36,041 bases of DNA. Source: an uncultured Desulfobulbaceae bacterium. GTDB taxonomy: Bacteria > Desulfobacterota > Desulfobulbia > Desulfobulbales > Desulfocapsaceae. A program made the translations under genes and the position numbers. Shown here piece by piece: positions 24,514 through 32,792 of the stretch; position 1 is the stretch's first letter; the number at the start of each line of letters is the position of its first letter. Below the pieces are notes generated by a model. That model saw only the letters and a program-made list of their open reading frames with translations, searched no databases and was not told the DNA's origin. Location of the stretch: positions 1 to 36,041 of the forward strand of contig CAISPV010000020.1 in NCBI GenBank assembly GCA_903887485.1. The letters are read 5' to 3'.

Positions 24514-25917
24514 TTGAAATCACTCATAAACTATCAAAAAAATCAAATTGCAGCAAATCGGAAAGAATACGGCATTTACTATGATCAACTAAAAAAAATT
24601 TCATATTACCGTTTGATTGAGGCCGATAAAGAACGCTCTCGTCTCATCGCCGAAATCGAAGGCAAGGCCGGTTACCTTTGTAATGGAACAAAACCATTTG
24701 CACATGCTGTTTCTCCGGGGTGCAGGCTTTGTGGAGAAGGGCATTGGTCGTGCCTTTTCGTGAATAACCGCTGCAACTGCAAGTGTTTTTATTGCCCGAC
24801 GCCCCAGGTAGATACATCAATACCTGAGACTCAGGGTATTACTTTCGATAATCCTGAAAATTATATTGGATACATTAAAAAGTTCGGATTTAAAGGAGTT
24901 GGGCTGAGTGGCGGAGAGCCTTTGCTTACTTTCGGTACTACCATTGATTTTTTGTCAAAAATAAAAAAAGAATTAGGAAATTCGGTTTATGTTTGGATGT
25001 ACACCAACGGAACACTTCTAGATGAAGAAAAAGCAATTAAATTAGCTGAAACCGGCTTGGATGAAATCCGCTTCGACCTTTCTGCTACAGAGTATAACAC
25101 CAAAAACTTGAAACTTGCCTTGGGGAAAATCCCAAACGTAACCGTTGAAATACCTGCAATTCCAGAAGACATAGCACAGTTAAAAAACATGGTTGTCGAA
25201 CTCGACAGCCTTGGCGTAAACTATCTCAATCTCCACCAAATGAGGCTTACTCCCTATAATTTTAAAAATCTATTCAATCGGGATTATACTTTTTTACATG
25301 GCCAGAAAATCACGGTTCTGGAATCGGAATTAACTGCACTAGAAATCATCAACTTTGTTTTTCAGCATGAACTTAAATTAGCAGTTAATTATTGTTCTTT
25401 TCATTACAAAAGCCATTACCAAAAAGCTGCCTTCCGCAAAAAAACTGCTGCTTTTGTTTTCAATGGGATGGAAGAGATCAACCATAACGGTTTTATTCGC
25501 ATTCTCAGCCTACAAGGGATTACCATGCCGCTTGAAGCATTGGAAAAGCAGCTGCTCAGGTTTTCTCCTGAAGGTAATGGATGGCAGATTTCACAAGATC
25601 AGGAACAGATATTTCTTACAAAAAACAGACTCCTTCAGATTCAACTTGGAGAGGAGCCTGTTTTTGTAGATTACAAGACAGCAAAAATCAATGAAAACCC
25701 ATTAGACGAAGGGACCGAAATTACAATTTCCGGGTCGAAACACATTTTTGTAGTGAAAGAAACCGGCAGTGCCTCTATCCAAATTGACCAAAAAGACAGG
25801 GGAAGTTTTTGTGAAATTATGGAAGGTCGCCTACCAGATAATGCGATGGATTCAGAAGAACTTTTTAATGTTTCGAAAAAGGAACTTCCTACCACAGGAT
25901 TTGCGGAATATTTTTAG
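24514..25917 (+). CDS. Radical SAM protein with extra cysteine motif
   Basis: The protein has 467 residues starting at TTG 24514 (GGAAAG upstream). The radical SAM cluster motif is C87-N-C-K-C91-F-Y-C94, that is C-x3-C-x2-C, followed by L-S-G-G-E-P-L-L (131-138). Just before it is a second cysteine group, G-C70-R-L-C73-G-E-G-H-W-S-C80, which may bind another cluster or zinc. The barrel continues to about residue 290. The C-terminal ~150 residues have no clear SPASM cysteines and are not recognised. The overall style is of activase-like (COG2108-like) enzymes. The gene is clearly AT-rich compared with its neighbours, suggesting transfer. No partner gene is adjacent, so the substrate is unknown. 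Confidence 0.85.
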   Translation: MKSLINYQKNQIAANRKEYGIYYDQLKKISYYRLIEADKERSRLIAEIEGKAGYLCNGTKPFAHAVSPGCRLCGEGHWSCLFVNNRCNCKCFYCPTPQVDTSIPETQGITFDNPENYIGYIKKFGFKGVGLSGGEPLLTFGTTIDFLSKIKKELGNSVYVWMYTNGTLLDEEKAIKLAETGLDEIRFDLSATEYNTKNLKLALGKIPNVTVEIPAIPEDIAQLKNMVVELDSLGVNYLNLHQMRLTPYNFKNLFNRDYTFLHGQKITVLESELTALEIINFVFQHELKLAVNYCSFHYKSHYQKAAFRKKTAAFVFNGMEEINHNGFIRILSLQGITMPLEALEKQLLRFSPEGNGWQISQDQEQIFLTKNRLLQIQLGEEPVFVDYKTAKINENPLDEGTEITISGSKHIFVVKETGSASIQIDQKDRGSFCEIMEGRLPDNAMDSEELFNVSKKELPTTGFAEYF

Positions 25918-26050
25918 TTAGTTATGTCAATAAGTAGTAAAAATAGTGCCAGATTTATTTAAGCGCACATTGCTTTTATCAAACGGCACAAATTGCCGAA
26001 CATGGCGCTTCAACGAACGCAAAAAGCCGCGCCGCTGATCTTTTCGTTAA

Positions 26051-26112
26051 TATTGCCACATCGAATATCTGAGATTACATCTCAACTATCCTCGGATTAA
26101 CCTTACTACTGT
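26051..26112. repeat. Direct repeat, copy 1
   Basis: This begins with TATTGCCACATCGAATATCT (26051 on) and ends with TACTACTGT. It matches 27433-27491: the first 22 bases are identical, and the rest is similar with a short gap (CAACTA, CGG-TTAACC, CTACTACTGT). The two copies flank the lytic transglycosylase gene. The 319-nt gap from 25918 to 26236 holds this repeat and a small CGGCA...TGCCG hairpin (25984-25998), and no gene. Confidence 0.8.
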
Positions 26113-26236
26113 TAGTGGATAACTATTCATCTTTAGATCAGTAGAAGGATTCAAAGGTCATCTTTTCATCTCCATGAGGGCTCTAGAGCGTAGTCAAGAC
26201 TCGATTCACCACTGGTTGAATGGTATTTGTTTCTAT

Positions 26237-27319
26237 TTACCGCAGTCCGGGGATGCCAATGGCTTGGATTCGCAGGGCATTTTTTCCCTCTTCATAGGCG
26301 AGAAGCTGGCCTTCCTGACGCCCTATGCGAAAGGCGAGGGAGTTGGAGAGGACACGGATTGGATAGTCACGGGGTAGTTGCATGAGATAGGGCTGGATGG
26401 TGATAAAATCAGTGGCCCCATACTGATCCATAATAAAGCGCAGCCCGCCATTGGCTGGCCCGATATTATAGGCCAGAAGACCGAGAAAAAGATCATCCTT
26501 CATCTCAGTGAGATAATGGCGGAGTGTCGCCGCCCCAAGATAAGCGTTATAGCGAGCATCGGTGACCACGCGGTGCTCCGTAGAAAAAAGTCGGTTGACC
26601 GCCATCGTCACTGTTGCCGGTACCTTGGTGACCTGAAAGAGTCCCTGGCCGCCATCGATACTCGCGCGGGGTAAGAAGGAAGATTCCGTGGCGGCAAGCC
26701 CCTTGAGGAGATCGCCATCGATGCCATAAACCGCTCCCGCCTCCTCAATTGCTGCAGTATATGGCCCGGACAGTCTGATCATCTTTGTCATCTGCGCCGT
26801 ATTCAGACGACGATAGGCAGCATAGACCTGGTGCGTAAGGGCGACCCGACTGGCCTCTTCTTTGCCACCCACCAGGACACGGTAATAGAGGAAGGCCCGG
26901 CTGAACAGTTCCGGCGGGGCAAGACCACTAATCACCAACGCCAATCCGAGGACAACTGCCGGGGGCAAAAGGGAAGAATATTCCCGCAACCACCTCCGCA
27001 ATCTCTGCCAAAGGCCCAGCAGGATCACTCCCAGGATAATAACCCCTATAATTACAGCTGCAAAAGGTAAGTAACTGTTGAAAAATCTAGTACCGGAAAA
27101 GCGGTTGGCGGAATAACCAAGGACGACAATGACCGTGGCCACTCCGATACTCATCAAGCCAAGATACTCCAAACCGATCAACAAATAACCATGCAACAGG
27201 GATATTTGCGGTTTGCTCTTCTTGGGGCTGGACTTTTTCCGAACAGAACCTGGGGCTTTCGGGCGTTTCGGAGCGGCTCGCCGTTTTACCGACGGAGGCG
27301 TTTGGGGTGATGCGGCCAT
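26237..27319 (-). CDS. Membrane-anchored lytic transglycosylase (SLT domain)
   Basis: The protein has 360 residues. The N-terminal ~37 residues are very rich in Lys, Arg and Pro and probably cytoplasmic. Three hydrophobic segments follow (about 44-68, 84-104, 118-135). The rest is a soluble-lytic-transglycosylase domain: A-T-E-S-S-F-L-P-R-A with catalytic Glu212, then G-G-Q-G-L-F-Q-V-T (223-231) and A-Y-N-I-G-P-A-N-G-G (283-292). Such enzymes cleave peptidoglycan glycan strands with anhydro-muramic acid formation. No ribosome site is seen before ATG 27319. The gene stands alone between two direct repeats. Confidence 0.88.
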   Translation of the reverse strand: MAASPQTPPSVKRRAAPKRPKAPGSVRKKSSPKKSKPQISLLHGYLLIGLEYLGLMSIGVATVIVVLGYSANRFSGTRFFNSYLPFAAVIIGVIILGVILLGLWQRLRRWLREYSSLLPPAVVLGLALVISGLAPPELFSRAFLYYRVLVGGKEEASRVALTHQVYAAYRRLNTAQMTKMIRLSGPYTAAIEEAGAVYGIDGDLLKGLAATESSFLPRASIDGGQGLFQVTKVPATVTMAVNRLFSTEHRVVTDARYNAYLGAATLRHYLTEMKDDLFLGLLAYNIGPANGGLRFIMDQYGATDFITIQPYLMQLPRDYPIRVLSNSLAFRIGRQEGQLLAYEEGKNALRIQAIGIPGLR

Positions 27320-27934
27320 GCGACGAATGAAAAGGGAAGAGTTAGCTCAAAATATTTGAGAATTTGCTGAGCCATTTCAGCAGAGGACTGATGGCAAATT
27401 GATTTAGTGTCCACTATAGACGACCTACCTCATATTGCCACATCGAATATCTGATTTTATCCAACTACCTTCGGGTTAACCCTACTACTGTGAATATCAG
27501 ATTAAGTGTGGCGGCTTTCGCCCTAGCTGTCAGATCATATCTAAGCTTCTACAATATTGATATGTTGGCAATGCTTCAGCGAGAGGCTCATTCAGGGCTG
27601 AACGCCTGATGCAGGTAGGTGCGGCGCCGTCAAAATATAAATATGCCAATTGATGACAGCCTGTCAGCCTTCATTGAACGGCTTTAACCTGCAATAACAA
27701 CTTTCATCGTACGATTTTTTTGCGATCTTTATTCTCTTCTGTTAAGAATAGAGAGCATGAAGAAGGATGCAATCCCCACTGTCTGCGCTCGGCGCCGCAC
27801 CCTGAATGTAACTGTCAAAACGCTGGACCTTTCCTGGACGGTCGTCTGCCAACAAGGACGAGAAACCGTTACAAACGAAGATGCCGCGCCCTTTGGTGCG
27901 TGGCGTTTCGATCACCTCCGATTGAAAAGAGAAT
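27320..27934. other. Long intergenic region
   Basis: This 615-nt gap between divergent genes contains the second direct repeat and no convincing gene. A frame starting at 27757 runs on inside the following gene in another phase and has no ribosome site. No clear promoter for the DUF6178 gene was found. Confidence 0.5.
27433..27491. repeat. Direct repeat, copy 2
   Basis: This is the second copy of the repeat at 26051-26112, in the same orientation, located about 115 nt upstream of the lytic transglycosylase start. The two copies are 1.38 kb apart. Confidence 0.8.
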
Positions 27935-29269
27935 ATGACCGACAACAATATCATCGAATTAACCCCGTTCCGCGCCGACTTGACCCGTGCCCTGACCCGC
28001 CGGGGCGAGCGACTTCTGGCCGCAAGCGACCTCGCCGCTGCGGTCGCAGCCCTCGAACCCCTGGAGGCCTACTATATCGTCAGGGAGATCGGCCTAGATC
28101 AGGCCCTGCCCATTCTCATCGAGCTCAGTCCCGAACAATTGGAGACCTGTGTCGACCTGGACTGCTGGAGCCGTTCCGACTTTGCCGTCGACAGTCTTGA
28201 TGAATGGCTGACTGCCTTTGCGCTGGATGGCCCTGAAGCCATGGCCAGGGCCTTTTTCTCCCTCGACTATGTGGTGCAGCTCCTCTTTCTGGCCCAGACC
28301 GTCACGGTCTATGATCCTGATACTGATCAGGTCCCGCCAGAGGACGAGGGAAAAGAAACGCCCCGGGCCGTGACCCCGGACGGCTTCTATCTTCTCGATG
28401 TGAAGACCGATCTGGCGCTGAAGGTCCATCCCTTTACGGTGCTGGATGCCCTGTACCAATACGATCCTCTCGCGGCGCACCGACTCTTGAGCGATGTCCG
28501 CGTCGATCTGCCGACGCAGATTGAAGAAGAGGCACTGCGTTTTCGCAACGGCCGGATGCAGGATATCGGCTTTGTGCCGCCAGAGGAGGCCGCCGTTCTC
28601 TTCTCCCGGCCAGCCGTTCATCAGCCCTTGCCCCGGTCTCAGAGGCCGATAGACAGCGCGCTTACCCGGCTGCCGTCGGTGTATGCCGGCCCTTTAAGAG
28701 AAACCACCCTGTTGCAGCAGGCCCTGTCCCTGATTAGTGACCAGGAACGGTTGTCCAGTCTGGAGCAGGAAATTGTCTGGGCCATCAACAGCGCGATCAT
28801 TGCCTATGGCGAGAAAACACAGGATATCAAGCAGATCACGGATATTGCCGAGCGGGTGCGGGATACCGTCTCTCTGGGGCTGGAATCACTGCTGGCAAAG
28901 GAGGAAGAGGGCGGCCCGCTGGATGCTGCAACAGCCGCAGTCAGAGCGGCCCACTTGCTGGAAGTCTGGTGCATAACCGATCTGTTCCGGCACGGTTTTG
29001 CCGCGACCCTCGGTCTCCAGCAGGAGGCAAGGCAGGCCTTGTCTGAGCCCCGGTTTCGTGCCTGGTATGACCTGGCGGAGACGAACCAGTCGTATGAGTC
29101 AGGCGATCGGCTGGAGCGCGCCTTTGTGACCGCGCTGCTCGGCCGTCACCCCTTGCGCAGCGGTTTTGATCCGGCCAAGGCCGAGGATCTCAAGGCCTTT
29201 GCCTGCCTTGCCGATATCGATGCAGCCCATGTCCGCCTGCAACGACTTGTCGACCAGATCTGCCGTTAA
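27935..29269 (+). CDS. DUF6178 family protein
   Basis: The protein has 444 residues, soluble, acidic and helical. The N-terminal region (R-R-G-E-R-L-L, A-Y-Y-I-V-R-E-I-G, L-S-P-E-Q-L, C-V-D-L-D-C-W) and the middle (P-D-G-F-Y-L-L-D) match the DUF6178 pattern known from deltaproteobacteria. The N-terminal alpha-helical repeats resemble MgtE-N-like segments. No catalytic motif is seen and the function is unknown. A purine-rich stretch (AAAAGAGA) precedes the ATG. The GNAT gene follows 47 nt later and could be co-transcribed. Confidence 0.75.
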   Translation: MTDNNIIELTPFRADLTRALTRRGERLLAASDLAAAVAALEPLEAYYIVREIGLDQALPILIELSPEQLETCVDLDCWSRSDFAVDSLDEWLTAFALDGPEAMARAFFSLDYVVQLLFLAQTVTVYDPDTDQVPPEDEGKETPRAVTPDGFYLLDVKTDLALKVHPFTVLDALYQYDPLAAHRLLSDVRVDLPTQIEEEALRFRNGRMQDIGFVPPEEAAVLFSRPAVHQPLPRSQRPIDSALTRLPSVYAGPLRETTLLQQALSLISDQERLSSLEQEIVWAINSAIIAYGEKTQDIKQITDIAERVRDTVSLGLESLLAKEEEGGPLDAATAAVRAAHLLEVWCITDLFRHGFAATLGLQQEARQALSEPRFRAWYDLAETNQSYESGDRLERAFVTALLGRHPLRSGFDPAKAEDLKAFACLADIDAAHVRLQRLVDQICR

Positions 29270-29316
29270 TCTTGACCTTCGGCAACGGATCCAATTGATT
29301 ATTGAGCAGTAAAGCA

Positions 29317-29811
29317 ATGAAGATACGCAAACTCACCCCGGAAAATTATGCCAAGGTCTCCGCCTTGTTGCAGCAGGCATTCCCCGGCAGCACCTATGAA
29401 GTGCAATTAGTCGAAAATCTGCACAAGAACGGCAAGGCGGTCCATGAGTGGGTCTGTATTCATATCAATTCGGTCATCGCCTATATCGCCTTTTCAAATG
29501 CCTATAACGGCACTGCTGTTTGTGGCCTGCATCTGGCGCCGCTGGCGGTGAAGCCGGAGTTTCAAAAACAGGGGATAGGCTCTGAGTTACTGCGCTTTGC
29601 CTTGCGGCAGGAGGTCATCAAAGAGAGCACAATTTTTGTTTTAGGGGCACCCGGTTTTTATCAGAAGTTTGGATTTGCGCCTTGCGCCCAGCCTCTTTGC
29701 CCCTTTGCTAAAAAGAATGCCCATTTCTTAAGCCTCCGCAATAACCCATCGAGCCAGTTTACGGTGGGCTATGAACCGGAGTTTAAGAGGTTGGTGCAGG
29801 GGAAATGGTAG
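29317..29811 (+). CDS. GNAT-family N-acetyltransferase
   Basis: The protein has 164 residues from ATG 29317 (a TTG at 29302 is in frame). It has the GNAT fold order: beta strand and helix M-K-I-R-K-L-T-P-E-N-Y, then the acetyl-CoA loop L-A-V-K-P-E-F-Q-K-Q-G-I-G-S-E-L-L, and later V-L-G-A-P-G-F-Y-Q-K-F-G-F, typical of the YhbS-like subgroup. It would acetylate an amine; the acceptor is unknown. It lies downstream of the DUF6178 gene on the same strand. Confidence 0.88.
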   Translation: MKIRKLTPENYAKVSALLQQAFPGSTYEVQLVENLHKNGKAVHEWVCIHINSVIAYIAFSNAYNGTAVCGLHLAPLAVKPEFQKQGIGSELLRFALRQEVIKESTIFVLGAPGFYQKFGFAPCAQPLCPFAKKNAHFLSLRNNPSSQFTVGYEPEFKRLVQGKW

Positions 29812-29838
29812 AGTGAGTTCGAAAGGGAATATTACTGT

Positions 29839-29869
29839 TTGAGTGACTTCATAAATTAAAAATGATAAT
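29839..29869 (+). promoter_or_regulatory. Candidate promoter for the cytochrome fusion gene
   Basis: TTGAGT (29839-29844) and GATAAT (29864-29869) are 19 nt apart, slightly long. A start near 29876 gives a ~68-nt leader. This is motif matching only. Confidence 0.3.
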
Positions 29870-29943
29870 CTTTGAAAGATAATAATCAGGAGCCCTTGTT
29901 GACAATTTACCAGTTTCCCCTAGCTTATCCATGGAGGAATGAA

Positions 29944-31788
29944 ATGAAAATATGGTTCGTTGTTCTGTCGTTTTGTCTCTCTGTCTTGAGCCTTCTATGG
30001 CCGTCCGAGCCCGCCTCGGCGGCTGACGAAGCGGTTTATCTCTTCAAGGTTCCCGAGGAATCCACCATTCCCGGTGGAAAAGAGGGCGAGATGATTCGTC
30101 GGGGGCGGCTGCTGGTTACTCAAACTCCACGCGAGCTGCCCCAATATGCCTTAAGCGCGCTACGCTGTTCCAACTGCCATCTCAAGGAGGGCACGGTGGC
30201 CTATGCCGCTCACTGGGTCGGTGTCATCTCCCGCTATCCCCAGTACAGCCCTCGCTCGGGCAAGAATATTACCCTTGCTCAGCGCATCCAGGGATGTTTC
30301 CTGCGCAGCCTGAATGGCGTTGCCCCGGCCGAAGACAGTGAACCCATGCAGGCGATCATTGCCTACATGGCCTGGCTGTCTCGGGATGTGCCGTCAGGCG
30401 TCAAGGTGGAAGGTTTCGGCTTTCCAAACCTTGAGCATCCCCAAATTCCCGATCGACAGCGGGGAAAAGAACTGTTTCAAGACCGCTGCGCCGTCTGCCA
30501 CGGAGAGGACGGCGGTGGCCGGCTCGACGAGGAGCCCCGGCGCCTTCCTTACGGTTTTCCGCCCATTTGGGGTGATAAGTCCTTTAACGTCGCCGCCGGC
30601 ATGGCCCAGCTGAATATGGCCGCCGCCTTCATCAAACGCAAGATGCCGTTCACGGCAGGCGGCACGCTGACTGATCAGGAGGCTTACGATATTGCTGATT
30701 TTGTGATCCATCAGCCGCGCCCCGATTCGACGGTTGAAAAAATTGACATGCCCAAGGAGGATAAATCCGATACCGCGCATACTGTCGCGGCGACGGGGAA
30801 AGAAATCCCTGACGATGCGGAACTGTTGCGCCAGGCCCAATTCAGGTTCGACTCCATTCCCCATAGCCCGCCCTCCTATCCGGAAAACCCGCTCACCGAG
30901 AAGAAGATAGCCTTGGGCAAAATGCTCTTCTTCGACCCGCGACTGTCAAGCAGCCAGGTCGTCAGCTGCAATACCTGTCATAATCTGGGACTGGGTGGTG
31001 TCGATCTGCAGGAGAAATCTCTTGGTCATCGCTGGCAGAGCACCACCCGCAACGCCCCAACTGTGCTGAACTCTGTCTTTAGTGTCGCCCAGTTCTGGGA
31101 CGGCCGAGCCCGCGACCTGGCTGAACAGGCGGGTGGTCCGCTGCTTGGCTTGACTGAAATGGCGTCTTCCGACCCCTCAATCTGCAAGGTTCTGGCCAGC
31201 ATCCAGGAATATGTGGAGGCATTTGACAAGGCTTTTCCCGGCCATCGGGAACCCATCTGCTTCGGCAACGCCAGGAAGGCCCTGGAGGCCTTTGAGATCA
31301 CACTTCTTACCCCGGACGCACCCTTTGATCGATTTCTCAGCGGAGATTTCAAGGCCTTGGATGAAACGACAAAAAAAGGACTTCATCTCATCATGAGCAA
31401 GGGGTGCGCCGATTGCCACATGAGTATGAACATCGGTGGTAATGGCTACTATGTGTTCGGGGTAAAGAAAAAGCCGGACTCCCGTTATTTGCCGCCCGAA
31501 GATCACGGCTGCCGGACCGTTCTTGCTAACATTACGGAGGATTATGTCTTCAAGACGCCCTCGCTTCGCAATGTGGCGCTCACCGGTCCGTACTTCCATT
31601 CCGGCTCTGCCGGGACGCTGGCCGGAGCGGTGGAGGTCATGGCGGACAGCCAGTTGGGCGTCAGACTTGAAGATCAGGAGGTCGCCGCTATCGTTGCCTT
31701 CCTGCAGACGCTCACCGGTCACCAGCCGGAGATCACATATCCGATCCTGCCGGTCAGCACCGTGCAGACACCACGGCCCACGAAGTGA
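29944..31788 (+). CDS. Tetraheme TsdA-like thiosulfate dehydrogenase fused to a di-heme peroxidase
   Basis: The protein has 614 residues from ATG 29944 (GAGGAATGAA upstream); an upstream TTG frame is rejected because the signal peptide starts here. A signal peptide (1-26, ending A-S-A) sends it to the periplasm. There are four heme sites: C75-S-N-C-H79, C182-A-V-C-H186, C342-N-T-C-H346 and C488-A-D-C-H492. Residues about 45-260 match TsdA, including R-I-Q-G-C118-F-L-R-S-L-N-G, whose cysteine is the axial heme ligand in known TsdA, and K-R-K-M-P-F. Residues about 310-595 match CcpA/MauG peroxidases: L-F-F-D-P-R-L-S, R-N-A-P-T-V-L-N, F-W-D-G-R-A-R-D-L, T-P-S-L-R-N-V and Y-F-H-S-G. TsdA couples two thiosulfates to tetrathionate. 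The fusion suggests the electrons reduce hydrogen peroxide (inference). Confidence 0.88.
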   Translation: MKIWFVVLSFCLSVLSLLWPSEPASAADEAVYLFKVPEESTIPGGKEGEMIRRGRLLVTQTPRELPQYALSALRCSNCHLKEGTVAYAAHWVGVISRYPQYSPRSGKNITLAQRIQGCFLRSLNGVAPAEDSEPMQAIIAYMAWLSRDVPSGVKVEGFGFPNLEHPQIPDRQRGKELFQDRCAVCHGEDGGGRLDEEPRRLPYGFPPIWGDKSFNVAAGMAQLNMAAAFIKRKMPFTAGGTLTDQEAYDIADFVIHQPRPDSTVEKIDMPKEDKSDTAHTVAATGKEIPDDAELLRQAQFRFDSIPHSPPSYPENPLTEKKIALGKMLFFDPRLSSSQVVSCNTCHNLGLGGVDLQEKSLGHRWQSTTRNAPTVLNSVFSVAQFWDGRARDLAEQAGGPLLGLTEMASSDPSICKVLASIQEYVEAFDKAFPGHREPICFGNARKALEAFEITLLTPDAPFDRFLSGDFKALDETTKKGLHLIMSKGCADCHMSMNIGGNGYYVFGVKKKPDSRYLPPEDHGCRTVLANITEDYVFKTPSLRNVALTGPYFHSGSAGTLAGAVEVMADSQLGVRLEDQEVAAIVAFLQTLTGHQPEITYPILPVSTVQTPRPTK

Positions 31789-31913
31789 AGGGATGGAACA
31801 AGGATATCGAGCCGGTTAGAGGTGGAGTACGAAACGGAGTTGAAGATTGGGACAGAGGGTGACTGTGCCGAGGGCGGATCACGCGTATTGCGTAACACTA
31901 TACAGGGAAAAAA

Positions 31914-32747
31914 ATGGCACAGATCGGCAGGATAAACAGGCTTACGGTGAAAAGCAGGCGGGACTACGGCGTCCACCTTGATGGTGGTGAGTCAGGGGAT
32001 ATCCTCCTGCCGACACGGTATGTCCCGGAGAATTGCCAGGTTGGCGATGAGGTTGAGGTCTTTATCTATGTTGACCGGGAAGATCAGCTGCGGGCAACCA
32101 CCCAAAGGCCCACGGTAACAGTCGGGCAGTTTGCCCGGTTGCCGGTGGTGTCAAACTCGGATTCGGGTACCTATCTGGATTGGGGGCTGGAGCTGGATCT
32201 TTTTGTGCCCCACAGTGAACAAAAGCAGAGGATGAGGGAAGGCAGATCGTATGGCGTTTTTGTCTTCCTTGATGAAAAAACCAGACGCATCACAGCCTCG
32301 TCCCGGCTTGATAAATTTCTTTCCCAGCAGCCTCCGGACTATAAAGAGGGCGAAGAGGTGGATCTGATTGTTTATGAGAAAACAGATCTGGGCTACCGGG
32401 TGGTGGTGAACTTGGCCCATGAGGGCATGCTCTATGAAAATGAGGTGTTTCAGAAACTGAGCCCTGGCCAGGAGCTGAAAGGCTATATCAGGAAGGTACG
32501 CGAAGACCTCAAGATTGACCTTCTTCTGCAGCGGCCAGGTTATCAGGGTGTCGATGCTGTTTCCCAGTCTATTCTGACGACCATGGAAGAGCATGGCGGC
32601 AGGATTGCCGTTACCGATAAAAGCCAGCCGGAAGAGATCTATTCCCTGTTTGGAATCAGTAAAAAGACCTTCAAAAAGGCCATCGGCGCCCTCTACAAAA
32701 AAAGACTGATCACTATCGATTCCAGTGGTATCGAGCTTGTCAGGTGA
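31914..32747 (+). CDS. CvfB-type S1 RNA-binding protein
   Basis: The protein has 277 residues, the normal length of the CvfB/YitL family. Successive S1-like domains are visible: I-G-R-I-N-R-L-T-V-K-S with G-D-I-L-L-P; F-A-R-L-P-V-V...G-L-E-L-D-L-F-V-P-H-S-E-Q; and V-V-N-L-A-H-E-G-M-L-Y. A C-terminal winged helix follows (Y-S-L-F-G-I-S-K-K-T-F-K-K-A-I-G-A-L-Y). CvfB homologues bind RNA and affect virulence or stress genes. AGGGA precedes the ATG. The comM gene follows 45 nt later on the same strand. Confidence 0.9.
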   Translation: MAQIGRINRLTVKSRRDYGVHLDGGESGDILLPTRYVPENCQVGDEVEVFIYVDREDQLRATTQRPTVTVGQFARLPVVSNSDSGTYLDWGLELDLFVPHSEQKQRMREGRSYGVFVFLDEKTRRITASSRLDKFLSQQPPDYKEGEEVDLIVYEKTDLGYRVVVNLAHEGMLYENEVFQKLSPGQELKGYIRKVREDLKIDLLLQRPGYQGVDAVSQSILTTMEEHGGRIAVTDKSQPEEIYSLFGISKKTFKKAIGALYKKRLITIDSSGIELVR

Positions 32748-32792
32748 TGTGAAATGATGCGTTCGGATATGTTTTAAAAAGGATACGATTTC

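Noticed and set aside
24131-27507. 11-bp inverted match ACTTAATCTGA / TCAGATTAAGT on either side of the radical SAM and transglycosylase genes
   Set aside because: Matches of this length are expected many times by chance in a window of this size, and no other symmetry supports island ends.
27757-28200. 147-codon frame at the start of the DUF6178 gene
   Set aside because: It overlaps the conserved DUF6178 N-terminus in another phase and lacks a ribosome site.
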